DNA of 64,000 bases, taken from assembly GCA_964304625.1 (NCBI GenBank), contig OZ199838.1:12028001-12092000 (forward strand). The letters run 5' to 3'. The notes beneath the pieces are model-generated. The model saw only the letters and a program-made list of their open reading frames with translations. It was not told the origin of the DNA and made no database searches. The DNA is from Kudoa neothunni (Eukaryota; Cnidaria). Within the stretch, counting starts at the first letter, position 1. Every line of letters begins with the position of its first letter. A program made the position numbers and the translations under genes. Positions 36,997 to 49,714 of the stretch are shown here, in pieces.

Positions 36997-39350
36997 TGTT
37001 GGGTCAAATGTATTAAAATACTTGTCAAGGATCCTATATCCATTAACCTCCATTATATACTGTCACATAGAGTTCAAACAAGTGACCAAAGGATAACGAC
37101 GCGTACACATAGTCGGTAATATAATTATGCCTTTTGATAAGGATGCTGTTTCTTCGCGCTCCGTAGCTATTGTAACATGTACAATGAAGGGAATAATAAT
37201 ATATTACGATTATTAATTACTTATCGTATAAACCGTTTGACAGTTACAATTAAAAGTGTCTTCATTAGAGAGTAAATCTGTAAGAGTTCCCACAATATGG
37301 CACCTGCTGACGATAACATATCTGAAAACTCTGAAATCGTACTGTTATCATCGATTGAAAGCAAAATTAACATTGTTGCTGAACAAGCTCAGCTTCACAT
37401 GAGGGATGAAACGAGCACTGTTATACTGGGAAAATTGAGAAGAAAACTGAAATGTCTTTTCAATCTGTACAAGGAATATGTCTCAGAATTCCTTCAAAAC
37501 GATTCGTTGAACGGTCAAACTAATTATGAAAATTTTATCGACGATACGCAACTGTTGATTAATATGACTTGGATAAAATGATCCAAACTGAAGGGGCGAA
37601 ATTAGTTACCAATTCGAACCTTAAACTTAAGTATGATAAATCAACAATGGCTGAAAAATCGCTCAGAATTCAAACAAATAAAACCAACGTGCAACTACCA
37701 ACAATAAAATTGGAAAAATTTGGTGGTTCTCCTTGTAAGTGAGGGCAATTTTGGGAGAATTTTGAAATACTTGTGGGAAACTCAACTGAATTGTGCGATT
37801 ATAGCAAGCCATGTTACCTAAAGTCAGTTCTTTTTGGCGAAGCGAAAAGATTGGTTATGGATATTGGTCTGGAGGTTTGTAACTACAAAATCACATGCGA
37901 TATGTTGAAAGACCGATACGGTAGAGTGATCGATCTGGCGAAAATGTTGTATGATTAACTAAATCAATTGCTAATTACTTCGAATGATGCATACGACTTA
38001 AGATACACCTTTAACAAGATAAAACATATTGTCAAACAATTGGAAAACCTTGAAGAAACCATTTCGGATGCTTTTATGGTTCCACTGATACTTTCTAAGT
38101 TTCCAGTTGCGTCTAGGCTAAATCTCGAGGAACACAAATCGGTGGAGCATTGGTCAGTGAAATCTTTGGAGATAACGATTGAGAAACTCATACTTGCTCG
38201 TGAACAAGTGGACGAATTTGGTTATAGAAACACTCCTAAACATTCGAATGATAATGTGATTGATAATTACCAAAAAACTCCTTCAACTACAAATAATTGT
38301 GCCGTTTGCTATAGTCTTCACTGGAGTGATGATTATAAAACTTATACTACTGTAAAAGAAAGAATGAGCAAATTAAAAGGTAAATGTACGAGATGTCCGA
38401 ACTCACATGGAAATAATGAGTGTAATATGCGAAGAACCAGTTATCATTGGGAATCGAATAACGATCACAGAAGTCTGTGTCCAAGAAAACATAAATCTAA
38501 TCTCAGCAACTTATATGTTACAACAAATACTGCAAATGGGAATCGCAATACTGAATCTCAATTGTATATCAAAACTTATATGAAAATTCAATCCTCAAAA
38601 ATTCACACATTTAGAACAAAACTGATAAATACAGAAAATCCAAAATTATATGTTATTGTTAACGTGGTGTTAGATTCGGGAACTGCATCCACTTATGTGA
38701 GAAACAACCGACCGCTTACCTACTTTGATAAAGATTTAGTTCTTCGCCCAATAGTACCAAATGACTTCTTGATGTTGAATCCTAGACGTGACTGTATTGG
38801 ACTAAAGAAACTGTCTGATATGGATATTGATGAGTTAGATAAATCAAGACCTGAAATTATCAAAAATTGGAGAAGAGGTAATGGAATCCTTAGAAAATTT
38901 TGGAACCTATGAAAAGGAGAATATCTATATAGTCTCAATGAATGATACATTAATTCTATTCCAAATCCTCAAAGGTTATCAAATTTGCGTCCTCAAGTGG
39001 GAGATGTAGTCATAGTCCAAATCGATCTTCCCAGGTAGAAATGGAAACTTGCGAGAATATCTGAGTTTTTCGAATCATTTTGAGGTGAAGTCACGTCTGC
39101 ATTGGTTGAGGATGCTAATAGGTGCTTCAAAAGGTCCTTGATGTATTTATATCCTCTAGAAGTGAAGAATTGAGAGCCTGCCCAACTGTTTGGGGGAATA
39201 TCAGGGATCCTATATACATTAACCCCTCATATATACTATGAAGGGAATTATAATATATTACTACTATTAATTACTTATCATATAAGACGTTCGACAGTTA
39301 CAATTAAAAGTTTGTCTTCATTAGGGCGTAAATCTATTAGTGTCCCCACA
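36997..39350 (+). mobile_element. BEL/Pao-type LTR retroelement fossil
   Basis: A broken LTR retroelement. The left LTR is about 36997-37294 and the right LTR about 39188-39350; they share tgttggg-like starts, the ggatcctata block, a poly-purine block near atgaaggga and cccaca ends. They differ at many positions and in length, so the insertion is old. Between them lie gag-like sequence, a zinc-knuckle-like Cys/His region, a DSGT protease-like motif and a region like the end of BEL integrase. It is much shorter than complete BEL elements and carries several breaks. Confidence 0.75.
37297..38912 (+). pseudogene. BEL/Pao gag-pol remnant
   Basis: Family assignment rests on a DUF1759-like gag segment with EILVGNSTELCDYSKPCYL, a Cys/His-rich segment beginning NCAVCYSLHWSDD, the DSGTASTYVRN protease-like motif, and a terminal segment of DUF5641 type. 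It is a fossil with multiple breaks and no functional product is expected. Confidence 0.7.
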
Positions 39351-39856
39351 ATAATCCTAGTATAAGAATGTATTTGTGCACACACTCAAACGGGCACACC
39401 TCATATATACAGATAAATTAATTATTTAAAATAACAGTTAATAATAGCATAAAATGAGAAAGTTTTAATTTCAAGTAACTACTACTTAAAAATAAGCAGA
39501 TTTTAATCCTATTACCGACATCGAATATACACTTAACAAACATAAAACCAAAAAGATCACCAGTTTAAAAATTCTTTTGGAGCTCCAGGGGATTAAAAAA
39601 TTAGAAAAAATTCTAAAAGATAATAAACTATTAAAGTTTCTTAAATATTTGTTTATACGAAGAATTTTTTACTATACATGCATACTTAAGAGCACACACT
39701 AACATAACAGCCTTCTTTATATTATAGCGAGTGGAGAAACGCAGTGGTTTAAAAAAATAAATGGTCACATCGAATTAACCCATATAGACTCGGTGCCCTT
39801 TGTCTTTGAGTTACAGAGCTATAATTTTACAAGTATTCTCAAAATACATTTGTGAT
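39351..39856. other. Spacer between LTR fossil and piggyBac relic
   Basis: A+T-rich. A TTAACCCATATAG motif near 39776 could be the left tip of the following piggyBac-like element, but no matching inverted end was found to the right. Confidence 0.35.
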
Positions 39857-41579
39857 CTACACATTTTTAAATAAAAATACTATTTTTATTTTTACATACT
39901 TTTTATCATGTTGCGTTAACGCAACATATAATCTACATTGACCATAGGGATTAACGGATGAAATATATCTATAATCGTATACATATTTTTTTAAACAACA
40001 CGCATGAAAATAGTAAAATAATTGAGTATAAGGTATTAGTAAATGAAGTTCGTTAAAATAAGTGGGGTGACACGGCAAACCACCACAATATTGGACTTGC
40101 AAATTTTTCATCTTGTCCCTTTTCATCCACACATCGCATCGCTCAATGGTTCTATCGCCACATAAATTGCGTGGAAATTGGAAAGATACTGAGAACATGC
40201 GTTTTCTGGTTGTATCGAATTTGACAGTCAAAATTTGGACACCAGTGGTGTTCTTCGAAGCATAAGGGAATCCCCAGTGTCAGGATGGAGCAATTTAAAT
40301 ATTTTTTGTGAATTGAAAACTGCCATGCCGATATAATTGCAAAATATATTCCAATACCACTTTTTCCAGATATCAAAATTCTGTAGGTGGCGATAGCTGA
40401 AGCGAGGGAATCAACGCCAACCATATAACGGTAAAAGCTGGCAACAATGTTTGGCATTGGAATATATACATCACTTTTATTACCCTTAGAATACCTTCTG
40501 GCATTCTTTATTGGTGTAATTTGAACAAAATTTGTTCCTATAATAACTGGCCTGGTATCGTTCCATTTGACCAACATCACTTTGTCGGTAGTGTACGATT
40601 CAAAGAAACCACGATTTTCTTTTTTGAAAACGGTGTCGCATGCAAATGGACACTTCATGGTCCTATTTTGTTGAATTGAACTGGTGGCTTCTATGTTTAA
40701 AGAAGACAGGTGGTTTAAAAATCCTATTGAGATGAAGAAATTGTCGAAACAAAACTCGTAGAGTCTAGGATATTCGACCAATTTCACAAAGTTTTTTACG
40801 ACACTCCCACCTAGCTCCAATTTCATATCTAAGTTTGTTCCGTTTTCACAATAAATGTCTGTGATGAAAACATAGCCATAGTACGAATAAAGACGCCAAA
40901 ATCTAAAACCAACTTTTACTGGTTAACATTTTATATACATTTTTGCGGAATGATGTCCAAAATAAGGTATCATTTGTTCGTTGATAGAGAGACGTCTCGA
41001 AAAGTAACCGCATCGTTGAAGGTTTTGGTTCATGATGTTTATATAATTTCTAACTTTAAACAAGCGATCATTTTTATATGCATCATCATCAGAAAATAAA
41101 TTATTGTTGCATATGTGAATATATTTTTTTATTTGTGTGAATTTTTAGTAGGATATACATTTCTTTACTGGTTTAACACCGTAATCCATACCTTCTTCCC
41201 AATACATTCGTTGCATTGGGCGACGGTTATAACCACTCAATACCAAAATTCCGATAAAATTCATCAATTCATTTTTTTCAATATCAAAATCGTTATTTTG
41301 ACCGGCGTATGTGACACTTTCTTTAATAATCCAATTTAAAACACTGGAGTCAACGAACAATTAAAAAATCTCGCGTTCGTCCATTGTAACAATCATGGGT
41401 TCAAATTTATCCAAATAAAAGTCACAACTATCTAACAAATAATTAAGATGATGTATAAAACCCCTTTCGTTTATACCATTCGGAGAAATATCTGTATATC
41501 TATTGGATATACAGTAGTGGGTCGGTCGTATGTAATCCCCTTGGGGATGAGGAAATTGTACGTACTTTTTTACGCACAC
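39857..41579 (-). pseudogene. piggyBac transposase, interrupted
   Basis: Minus-strand pieces in family order. 41579-41361 (YLDKFEPMIVTMDEREIF). 41360-41145 with IEKNELMNFIGILVLSGYNRRPMQR, the start of the DDD domain. 40826-40152 with the second-aspartate motif CFDNFFIS, FESYTTDKVMLVKWNDTRPV, and MVGVDSLASAIATYRI around the third aspartate. 40231-39857 with a Cys-rich C-terminus. About 320 bp between 41145 and 40826 are poorly preserved and frames change, so no full transposase is made. Ends and TTAA duplication are not established. An old DNA transposon remnant. Confidence 0.82.
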
Positions 41580-42239
41580 GCGCGAAAATATTAAAACAAA
41601 TGACTAGTTATAACTTTAACATTACTGAAAACAAGTTATTTTTTGTTTAAAAATACTATTTAAAATTGAAAAAACATAAAAAACAGAATCAGATATTAAC
41701 CCCTGTTTCTTTAAGCCATGCTGTTTAAAATAGTTGTCAAGCTCTTCTAAGTAAAATAACGCAGTCTTTGTAAGGTTCATTATTTTATCAATAAAATCAT
41801 CTTTCTTTTCTGAATCTTTGGAGAGAGGATGTCATGGCTCCATTGTTATTATTATGAATTAGGGAGGACACAATTATAAATCACATTACTGCATGTCTAC
41901 AACATGTGTCTATGTTTATTCTTCGGTTTCTAACTTTCTGTCACACTTATGTAACTATAAAAACTGACCAACTGTTTAACTTTTGTAGGAAAAAAACGCT
42001 TAATTTAATCATGCGGTCAAAGCAAAAAAAGGTACGTACGACCGATCCATTACTGTACATAGATAATATAGATAGTAGATATTTGTGTGACTTTGTGTCG
42101 AAACCTTTCTATTGATATTTTTTAAATTCTATCCTTTATGTGATATAAATCAAACAATCCAGATAGATCTTCTTGAATTAAAACTTAATTTAAAATTTTA
42201 ACTATATTTTTTATTTGTTTGATTAAAATTGTGAATTCT
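41580..42239. other. Spacer right of the piggyBac remnant
   Basis: No clear right end of the piggyBac element. The 69-codon plus frame at 41906 has no recognised similarity. Confidence 0.4.
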
Positions 42240-42243
42240 TTAA

Positions 42244-42470
42244 CACTCATACTGAGTTTGGGGTCAAAAGTGGCCCCAGAGAAAAGTTCACTTATTAAAA
42301 TCTATATCAATCAGCATGAAAACATCTAATTTATTGTTTTAAATTTACTTCTATATGTGTCATCTTTTAGTAAATAATATTGTTATTATATTTGAACCCA
42401 TTGTGTTTTTATTCACATTTTGACTTAAATCCACCTTCAAATGAGTTTGGGGTCATTTTTGACCCCAAAA
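42244..42470 (+). repeat. piggyBac-like terminal block with palindromes
   Basis: TTAA at 42240-42243 is followed by CACTCATACTGAGTTTGGGG and two copies of a palindromic block (42253-42277 and 42443-42470, of the type ttggggtcaaaagtggcccc). The layout of TTAA, a tip block and a second block about 190 bp inward copies the left end of the element at 22240. It is therefore probably one end of a related element whose other end was not found. Confidence 0.5.
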
Positions 42471-43158
42471 TAAACAATTATTTTAATACATTAATGATTC
42501 GACATAATAAATAAATTTAAATATCATCTTTTATATAAAGAACTTTCTAAAGTTTCAGACTCCACTAAAGTTTTCTAGAAGAATCGAGAGTATGGATGAA
42601 CAAAATATGACCCGCGGGTCTGATCTTGCCATGATGTTTCACACGGTAATAAAGGAACTACAACAAGTTTATTATAGAAGTTATACATTTTTGATAGATC
42701 TGGGTTCAAGTTTCTCTATAAAATATTTTAAAAGTCAGACTAATATTAATTCATCTATTATCATAAATCTGCCGTATGTTTTTACAACAAAGTTTAATAT
42801 ATACCTGCGTTAAATTTACAATTAGAAACGCGAATAATCATCAAATTTAACCCAAGATGTTTAGACTGTTTGAAAGATGAAGAATATGAAATAACAGAAA
42901 TACGCGGTGCCAACTATGCTATGTAAGATATACATTCAAAAAATTAGTCCTCCTTGAAACAAGGAAATTATGTCACGCACGAACTACCTAATTAAATAAT
43001 TTATACAAAAAACCCCTAAATAATAATTCATCAAATTTTTTAATTTTTTTTTCGAAAAAAACAGCTTCGAAATATTTTTATCGTGTTCAATTATACTTAT
43101 AAAAAATTGGTAGATCGATTAAATATGTAATTCATTCCAAGACGTTAAACTTTAACCA
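42471..43158. other. Spacer with an unidentified ORF
   Basis: A 73-codon frame starts at 42592 (MDEQNMTRGSDLAMM). It sits where a gene carried by the preceding TTAA-type end might begin, but nothing is recognised. Confidence 0.3.
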
Positions 43159-45072
43159 CAGCGAGTCCTGGAAAGCGAAAATTTAATAATGGGTGCCTTT
43201 TTTAATAAAGATTTTGATGAACTGTATTTATTTGTATGTACTGAACCAAAGCTGTTTGTCTTATCTGCCACCATATCATCTGTGCGGTACTTTATAAATC
43301 AAATTTATATTTTTTATTAAATCTTGTTTAAAAAGTCGGTTGTTATCACTCTTTTACGAACCGTGTCTTATTTTAAGGATGGCGAAGTTCAATTTTGTAT
43401 TTCTAACATAGATAAGTCTTGAGCAAAAATATTGTTTCTTAATTTATTTAAATGCTCAATGACTTCATTAATAGAAAAATATAGTCATTTTTTCATAATT
43501 TTCACCAGTAAACGACTCATTTATAGCGTCGACTTCATTATTTATTGAGTTAACATATTTATCTTTTGGACCTTTAAATTAAGTAATTTCTTCTATGTTA
43601 ATCCAACCTTCGGATTGATTTTTTGTGGATTTCCTTCCTATGGAAAGGATAATGCCTTCTAATCCATAATTATTAAACGAATGATTTTTTAAAACAGTTT
43701 TTGATTGTTTCTTCACTCCTTAATTTCCACACTTCTTTCATCGCGTAGATATCATCACGTAAATCTGGGGGATCGTTAATTAATTTGTTATCAAAAACAC
43801 TCATGGAATTAACAGTAACTTTATTTATCGAATAATTCGTCAGATGATTATTATAATTATATTAAAAACTTTTAATACCTCCTTGATCTAATTATGTAAA
43901 TACATTGGTCGTTTCTTGTGGGGGAAACAGAGTTGAACGTTTGAAAATTTTAGCATTTGGTGAGCTAGGGAATTTTCAGTAAGTAATTTGATTCTTCTCT
44001 TACATTGAGAAGGTTCGCGCTTCTATACCGTCAGATATTTTGAAAAAATAAAGTCTTCTTGTTAATGTAGTAGGGAAGTAAGCAGTCTTTTATTTTACGG
44101 AAGTACCAAGGTTTTTCATGATTGTGAATTATTAATAAGAAGGGTCTTTTTTCCGACATCGAATAGATCACAACAATTGTTACTCTCCCTTTGGATTTTT
44201 TAGAGCCGCACAAGTTTTCCTTCATTTTAAATGCCTAACCATACATTAAATTTCCCATAGAGAAGTAAATTTAAATGATATTTTACCTTTTCTTTTCTGG
44301 TAAAATAGTCAAGTTTCATCCATATCATAAATATCTTTTGGGTCATAATTTTCGCTCAGTTTTTACAGTTGGTCATTCCGAGAGGAAATTATCTCAGGAA
44401 CCACGCTCCGGGATTCACCTATGAATTAGTTATTTTCAACCCAACTCTTGAAGAAAATCCTTAAAACCAACCTTAACAATTGTGTTGTTAATTTCATATG
44501 AATAATCGTAGGCTTTTTTAATTATATCATCCTGGGAGAGTTCGATATTACGTGATCTCATTAACTCAATCACCTCTATAACCTCAGAATCTAAAATGTT
44601 TAAATTATCTTTTCTTAAGTTTTCCCTGCTGTGGTCTAGATCCCGGTGTTATAATCTTTCAAAATCTGGTCTTTTTTAATAGTATGCTGTCTAAGGGAGA
44701 TTTCGATTTTAATTCAAATTTCTCAACGGTTTTGGTTGTTGAACCATTGATTTTTTTATATCATCATAATAATTTATTATTTTAACTTTATCATATAACT
44801 ATCGATACTTTCTCAGTTTTCTTAACTGAATACTAACCATGTTGGATTTAACCGATGTATTTTTAATGCGCCATATCCATGAAGACCGCAGTAAGCATGC
44901 AGCCAAATTTTTTCTGACTCTGGGTCATATTTTCAAAAACAACTTCGCCGGGTCAAACATTTTTAAGTGCTTATTACTATAAATAACAACATTGTGTATT
45001 TTTATTGGTAAACATTGTCATAATATCATAAAGTGCGTAGTACCCCTGCTACGCAATAACCCTGCACTACTG
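43159..45072 (-). mobile_element. pogo/Tigger element relic
   Basis: The right edge in complement reads CAGTAGTGCAGGGTTATTGCG, the same end as the pogo-like copies at 22874-24061 and 47957-50211. The left edge, CAGCGAGTCCTGG at 43159, is tentative. Minus-strand pieces of a DDE_1 transposase lie inside: DPKDIYDMDET (first catalytic Asp) near 44340 and the frame 44225-44031 with GSKKSKGRVTIVVIYSMSEKRP and KPWYFRKIKDCLLPYYINKKT. Stops and frame changes are frequent. This copy links the family to a transposase. Confidence 0.7.
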
Positions 45073-45234
45073 AATTATTATTTTCATAAAATCTATCTAA
45101 ACAGTTAATTTTCTTGAATATTTTACAATTTTAGTGATAACATTGGTAACCTAATGAAAATAGGAAACTCTATTTTAGTATTGCTTGGATTAGTCAAATA
45201 CATTTCGCAGAACGGACAATAAAGAACTTTCATG

Positions 45235-45263
45235 TCCATCGAACCCCAGTTGAGAACCACTGA
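45235..45263. repeat. Solitary hAT-type end
   Basis: In complement this reads CAGTGGTTCTCAACTGGGG, the standard hAT (Charlie-like) tip. No partner end or duplicated octamer (aattagat would be expected) was found to the left. Confidence 0.45.
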
Positions 45264-47199
45264 ATTAGATTTTAAAAGGTAGATATTCAAATGGAAGATT
45301 CAGTATAACTCACAACGCTCTGTATCTTTAGTTCCTTTAAAATCCCCGATACAAGCGATTACTAATCAGCGGTTTAAAACATAATGTAATAATGAAGTTA
45401 AATTGGGCTCATTAACTTTAAATAGATTTTTTTGTTTTTGCATATATGGTTGTTTACAGAATATCTTATTGTGACCTGAATTTGAAACCGAAATCGATTG
45501 AACTAGGATTGTGTTTATTTTGTTCCTTAGGATCGTTGGACGTTTGTAATTGCCTCATTAAACATCGTCATGATTTCTATATTTTTGAATAATTATTTAA
45601 TAGTTGTTTATTGAAAAGAGAATTTCGGTTTTACATTAGCGATCGGGGTCTTAAAGAACGTCCACAAAGAACATGAAAACACCAGTTAGTTGTTTGACCG
45701 AGCCCGTAAGTCAAGTCTCCAACAGGAATGTTAGAACTGTCGTCATTCCATTTTCTCAATCAGATGTTTCATTATCAACACTTGAATGTAACAAAAAAAT
45801 ATTTGTTTTGTTGTTGTAAAATTTTAAATTTAAGGGTACATAAAATTCATGCATCAATCCGAATATAATGTAGTTTTTATCCATATACATGGATTAGATT
45901 TTGAGTACAACATCGACCAACGTAATTAACTGATTGATTCCTCACCTTTTTGAAATAATTTTAGTTGGTAACCTTACAATTAAACCTGATATGAGCGTGA
46001 ATTTGGTGTCCAAATTTGAGAAAACAAGACGAGTCATTAGGAATATTGTCTGGTGTTGTGTTGATAATAAGGTAATAGCATATTTTTATTTTTATATAAC
46101 TGTATTTTAATGGTATTTAGATTAGATACAAACTATTTACAATACCTCGTAATAAGTCCAAACTTTATCAACAGCTTTGTGAAGAAATAAATAAACACTC
46201 GCCAGAATTAGTCCTAATGGGTGTTCATAAAAAAAATTTTTTAAAAAAAATAATTTCCACCTGCAAACCCACCTACATAATGCGCAATATTTCTGTCCCC
46301 ATAATAATAGTTCCTCGACGACAGAAAAAAAAGACTTGAATTTCTTTAGTTTTTCTATTACCTTGTCTTAGTTCATAGATTTCATTTCAATTCGTTTTAT
46401 TAACAAAATTGTATTGTTAAAATCTATAAATCTTCCAAAAAATTATACAAATATATTCAAGAAACTTCCCTGGAATTCCTCATTTATTATCAAATAATAA
46501 TCATAAAATAATTTCGTGATAACCTTTCAGCTAATTTATTCGAAATATCATGAGTTATTTACATTTGAGTTCATTTCACAATGGTGGCAACTTAAAATAC
46601 ATCTAATTTATTATATTTTATTTAGAATTTAAGCGGTTATACATCTTATTAACATTTAATACCTTTAGTCATTTTTAATTTGGATATGTGATATTACTGC
46701 CAGGTTAGAATGAACGGTAGAGACGACGTGGGGTTTATCGAAGATGTAAAACATTTCTTAAACATAAAGCGGGAGTGAGAAACTTTCGCACAGAAAACAC
46801 ATTTTAATCCTCCGAGCATCTCGGTGTCGATTCCTAACCCCTTTGTGGTTTAATCAGTTAAAATCGTATGATAAATGTCCTACCTATTAATTTATAATAA
46901 ATGATTGTTTCGGAAAGCACTATTAATTTTATTTTTAACAAAAAGAGATTAGTTATTTCTCAAATATTTACATCTGGAGATTTTGTGATAGAAAAAGACC
47001 TCAGAGTTTTTTCCATATAAATTGTGTAATAATTTATTTGGTAATAGTTTATTTTAAAGGAAAGTAACGGTGTAATTCAATTAATTTTCATATGCGAATA
47101 TTGATAAACTCTTGTGACAATTTTGAGTTGTGGATTGTAATGTCTAGTTAACATTTTACACTGGAAGCTCTTTCATCATTAGTGAAACTAAAGACTTAA
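45264..47199. other. Intergenic spacer
   Basis: Nearly 2 kb of A+T-rich sequence; nothing recognised. Confidence 0.5.
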
Positions 47200-47760
47200 T
47201 CTAAAAGCAATCATTACCATCTGATTCTAATGATTTTGACATTATAACAACAGACGTTCTTAATCACAAAAATAATAACATATGGAGAAAAATCCCTCCT
47301 AGAAAAAAAATCCGAAAAAAAAACATTTTTACTCCTCGTCCTTATGTAGCTGCCTACGTTCGCCAAGAATAAAAAACATTCAATATAGTGTTAACTTATT
47401 CTTCATTGATCAACTGTTATCTAGATTTATCAATATGTAGATAAATTTGATCGTTATCACTCTGATTATTGTTATGATGATGTCGATTTAAATGAATTTA
47501 ATACATACCTTAGCATACTGATATACCTTCCAATTTAAAAACAAAGACTAAATCTCTAGAAATGTTGGGTTTCATGATAAGGGCCATTAAAATATTTTAG
47601 ATATGTTATTTCATTGAAGCAATACATACAAATCAAAGGCTCATTCTATTTAAGCGATTTTAATGCAGGAAAAGAAAGGAGAAAAGACAAGAAATTTTGT
47701 GCCGTGGAACACACATTAAAGTTTTTCTATGATATTTTGGTAACACTAGACAGTAGACTC
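47200..47760 (+). pseudogene. piggyBac transposase N-half relic
   Basis: Bases 47200-47371 read as an acidic start (PSDSNDFDII) followed by WRKIPPRKKIRKKNIFTPRPY, like the N-terminus of piggyBac transposases. A separate frame at 47614-47760 reads FYLSDFNAGKERRKDKKF and LKFFYDILV, matching the family RFDD..TR..RRKTDKLAPIR..FD.FV region. The sequence is short, out of frame and lacks the catalytic part. It seems distinct from the minus-strand piggyBac remnant at 40-41.6 kb. Confidence 0.45.
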
Positions 47761-48508
47761 AATTTATTGATTATTTGCCGTTTTTATTTCGGCTTTTTTT
47801 ATGAAAATGTTTATTCGAAGCTTCGGAACATTAAAAATTTTCTCGCTTAGAGCCAAATGATGTGTTTAAATATAGACTGATTTCCGAAGAATTTCACCTA
47901 GAAAAAAATTATATCCTATAAAGGCGCAAATAAAGTGATAAATAAATAAAAATATAAAGCTGTGCAGGGATACCACGCACTTATTGGGGACAAAGATTCG
48001 AGTGCGCAATAACCCTGCACTACTTAATATCCATGCTTTAGCGCACGCGCATATCGGGGAAAATTTGGTGGGTGCGCGACCACTTATCTGCTTTTTTTAT
48101 TTATTCTTTCGTTTCACTAATAATAATTGTAATAGAGGGATGTGCAAAATTTTCGTAATAATTTTTTTATTGTTCACAGAGTATTTTGAAAATAAATAAG
48201 TTAGTTTAAGACAATTATTTGTTCAACAAGAAATTTATTTCTCTTGTTTTAAACGAGGTTTATTTTATTTGAAAAATGAAAAATTTGGCAATGTAACGTG
48301 TTCCGGCATTTCGTTGTGACGGATTTTGAGTAATTTCTTTATTTCTTTTAGATTTTCTATTTAATTTGTTCATTTTTAGACTAACTCTTGATGAAAACTC
48401 ATGGAACTGTCTTCGACCGGCAACTATAGGAGTGTTATCTTTCGTGCCGTCCTTTATGTCATTGGCTAATTTATTTTCCTATTATATTGTACTCTCTGGA
48501 CAGCTCTA

Positions 48509-49714
48509 CCGGGTTTTACATCCAAATCCGGACTCGTCCTATTAATTTTACTATATTGCATTATAAGTTTATTAACCCCTTTTTGGAACGGCATTTTAAT
48601 CCAATATTTTAAAATATTGCGCTAAAAAACATCGATGAATAAAGTAATAGTGATGACATTGATCTAATTTCGTTAAATATCACTTAAGGTGTGACATCTG
48701 CCGATAAAGGATTCAGAATGTTGAAATAAAGCCTTGAGGTCAGCTTCAGTTACGTTTTCAGTGGATGTTTTCATTCGGTTGATTAAGTCGTTTGCTCCTC
48801 TGAAAGGCCCATGTTTTCGAACATCATTTTTGATATTGAAAAACACCTCTTCGCACGGATTCAGAAACGGTGAATACCGGGGTAGATAACGAACTTCATA
48901 TGGATATTCATCATAGAAGTCTCTGTTCGGATGGTGGAATGTTACGTTATCCATTACGATAACATAATTTCCATCACACAGTACTCGTTGTATTTTTCGA
49001 CGGAACTCAGTAAATGTATAACTGTTCACACTTCCTTGTACTGCCTCACAATGCACTACACTGATGGCACTAGCAGCGAGTATCATTGACGCATTTTTAC
49101 CTCTACTATTCCCAACTACAGGATTGGGGGTGGTTCCTATAAGGGAGAGGCCATTTGAGCGTAGCAGATGTAATGAAAAGGGGCTTTCGTCAATAAATAT
49201 CATTTTTGTATATCTCTTGTCTATTGAGAGGCTTGAATACCAGTCAGCATATAGTCTCCTTGCTTGTTTGACTTCGAGAGAGTTTCTACTCTTAGGTATA
49301 GCTCTCACCATTTTAAATGATATCTTCATCGCTTTGAGCCATCTCCATACAGTTTTTATACTTATCTGCACGCTAACTTTGTCAACAATTGATTGGAGAG
49401 TTACCGTGCAATCATCCTCTATTAATTTCAAAATTTGGGTTTTTATTTCATCATTAATTTTGACATGTCTTGCTCCACCCTTTGGATCCTTGCATGAGAC
49501 CTCTTTGTCATAATATTTGTCTATTGTATCAGAAAGAGTACTCTTATGTATTCCAAGACTTCTTGACACTTCAGATTGAGAATAACCTTCAAAAAATACC
49601 ATGTATACAACAGCTTCTCTCATTTCATCTGTATGCTCCTTACGACCTACCATTTTTTAAGCGTTAAGTCTGTATTTGATTGTCACAGTGTCCGGATTTG
49701 GATGTAAAACCCAG
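48509..49714 (-). mobile_element. Tc1/mariner-type transposon, looks complete
   Basis: Terminal inverted repeats of about 25 bp (CCGGGTTTTACATCC then AAATCCGGAC on the left; CTGGGTTTTACATCC on the right in complement) are almost identical. The element is flanked by TA dinucleotides at 48507-48508 and 49715-49716. Removing it restores the host repeat exactly as in copy 1 (ctctggacag then tatatttctc). One uninterrupted transposase frame fills most of the 1206 bp. Near-identical ends and an open frame point to a recent insertion. Confidence 0.92.
48673..49653 (-). CDS. IS630/Tc1/mariner-type transposase, 326 residues, intact frame
   Basis: Cut-and-paste transposase for the surrounding element. 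Residues about 1-60 form a helix-turn-helix (EMREAVVYMVFFEGYSQSEV then SRSLGIHKSTLSDTI). A second winged-helix-like part follows (TLQSIVDKVSVQISIKTVWR, WLKAMKISFK). The DDE domain begins with MIFIDESPFSLH (first Asp), then YVIVMDNVTFHH (second Asp) and YLPRYSPFLNPCEEVFFNIK (Glu). Counting by hand, 32 residues separate the second Asp from the first Glu of CEE, shorter than the 34 of classic Tc1. No stop or frame change interrupts it, and the start ATG at 49653 lies just inside the right terminal repeat. No introns are seen. Confidence 0.9.
   Translation of the reverse strand: MVGRKEHTDEMREAVVYMVFFEGYSQSEVSRSLGIHKSTLSDTIDKYYDKEVSCKDPKGGARHVKINDEIKTQILKLIEDDCTVTLQSIVDKVSVQISIKTVWRWLKAMKISFKMVRAIPKSRNSLEVKQARRLYADWYSSLSIDKRYTKMIFIDESPFSLHLLRSNGLSLIGTTPNPVVGNSRGKNASMILAASAISVVHCEAVQGSVNSYTFTEFRRKIQRVLCDGNYVIVMDNVTFHHPNRDFYDEYPYEVRYLPRYSPFLNPCEEVFFNIKNDVRKHGPFRGANDLINRMKTSTENVTEADLKALFQHSESFIGRCHTLSDI

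Noticed and set aside
39776-42243. A complete TTAA-bounded piggyBac element around the 40-41.6 kb transposase
   Set aside because: TTAACCC at 39776 and TTAA at 42240 are not inverted relative to each other, so the ends cannot be paired.
47984-48199. 71-codon plus-strand ORF in pogo-like copy 2
   Set aside because: The equivalent ORF in copy 1 keeps only part of the frame, and the sequence is terminal repeat, not a gene.
49064-49513. 149-codon plus-strand ORF
   Set aside because: It is the antisense shadow of the intact transposase on the minus strand.
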